Positions 63,749 to 64,000 of a stretch of DNA of 64,000 bases are shown in pieces. The DNA is from Henricia sp. BOLD:AAB3569. Lineage: Eukaryota; Echinodermata; Asteroidea; Spinulosida; Echinasteridae. A program made the position numbers and the translations under genes. Each line of letters opens with the position of its first letter. Position 1 is the first letter of the stretch. Under the pieces are notes generated by a model. That model did not search any database, was not told the DNA's origin, and was given only the letters and a program-made list of their open reading frames with translations. The DNA is taken from the NCBI GenBank assembly GCA_037783545.1, contig JBBELK010001000.1, forward strand, positions 124,001 to 188,000, read 5' to 3'.

Positions 63749-63821
63749 TGGCTTCATAGCTCAATTGTAGGGCATCTGCACGTTAAGCAGAAGGTCCGCT
63801 GTTCAAATCCCGGTGGAGCCA
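63749..63821 (+). tRNA. tRNA-like sequence, anticodon GTT (Asn) if folded; probably pseudo-tRNA or SINE head
   Basis: 73 bp. A 7-bp acceptor stem (TGGCTTC/GGAGCCA, one G-U), a D stem GCTC/GGGC and a perfect anticodon stem TCTGC/GCAGA with loop ACGTTAA. Position 33 is C in place of the near-universal U, and the T stem around TTCAAAT pairs poorly. These faults argue against a working tRNA. Confidence 0.45.
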
Positions 63822-64000
63822 AGTTGCTTTTCACTGCATCCATATTTCCCCAACTCATGGACAGTTATCCACATTTGTATCGAATAAATTTTTAAAATAT
63901 ATGTAAACAGCAATTGAATTTATTTTTATGATAATGTCTCCATTAGTACATGTATGTACATGTATGTGCAGTTTACAAATAGCCACGGAATCAGCGTGAA

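Larger units (their letters stand above)
55616..64000. other. right flank: upstream intron or promoter of CTDSPL2; repeats
   Basis: No exon firmly recognised. Contains the hAT-like element (56188-56417), a TIR element (57066-57495), a family 10 relative (from 58878), a candidate exon-like block (59782-59685, minus), two larger TIR elements (60239-60725 and 61349-62087) and a tRNA-like unit (63749-63821). The 242-codon minus-strand frame at 62426-61698 overlaps a transposon and looks non-coding. Confidence 0.6.

Noticed and set aside
1-64000. Bacterial-type features (operons, CRISPR arrays, Shine-Dalgarno sites)
   Set aside because: The window is clearly eukaryotic with spliced genes. The regular arrays are satellites without spacer diversity.

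Overview
The window is metazoan nuclear DNA. Its genes have short exons with GT-AG introns, and every splice phase I could test agrees. Introns and intergenic DNA are packed with short inverted-repeat transposons, tRNA-derived SINE-like units and frequent TACATGTA palindromes. Gene content and repeat style suggest a marine invertebrate, perhaps an echinoderm or another invertebrate deuterostome. That taxon guess is weak inference.

Four protein-coding genes are supported. (1) Minus strand, 14808 down to 3092 and beyond the left edge: the N-terminal part of TBC1D5, a Rab GTPase-activating protein; six exons are found, including the start codon and both catalytic fingers of the TBC domain. (2) Plus strand, 18619-22099: a selenoprotein W-family gene (called copy A) of four exons with an in-frame TGA (Sec) in a CGGU motif. 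It also has a C-terminal CILL prenylation box like that of MIEN1/Rdx12. (3) Plus strand, 25783-29145: a tandem paralogue (copy B) with the same exon structure and the same CGGU motif, but a short tail without the CaaX box. (4) Minus strand, 55615 down to 38758: CTDSPL2, a CTD-like DxDxT phosphatase; ten consecutive exons run to the stop codon, and the first coding exon(s) were not found.

Both selenoprotein genes have a form-2 SECIS-like hairpin in the downstream DNA (24127-24177 and 30194-30243), each followed closely by a polyadenylation signal. The two hairpins share sequence around the core, so the pair looks like a genuine tandem duplication of a complete Sec-encoding gene. ORF finders that read TGA as stop would miss or split both genes.

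Layout: TBC1D5 (leftward), a divergent intergenic region of about 3.8 kb with a dead non-LTR retrotransposon, SELENOW-A then SELENOW-B (rightward), about 8.4 kb of repeats, CTDSPL2 (leftward), then about 8 kb of repeat-rich DNA at the right edge. The remainder is mostly non-autonomous DNA transposons, many present in two to five copies here. Two of them keep traces of a Myb/SANT-like DNA-binding domain, and some have TTA or hAT-style target-site duplications. An inverted pair of 16-bp satellite arrays lies in intron 1 of SELENOW-A, and G-rich tracts lie in a TBC1D5 intron. Everything was read by eye; no similarity search or folding program was run.
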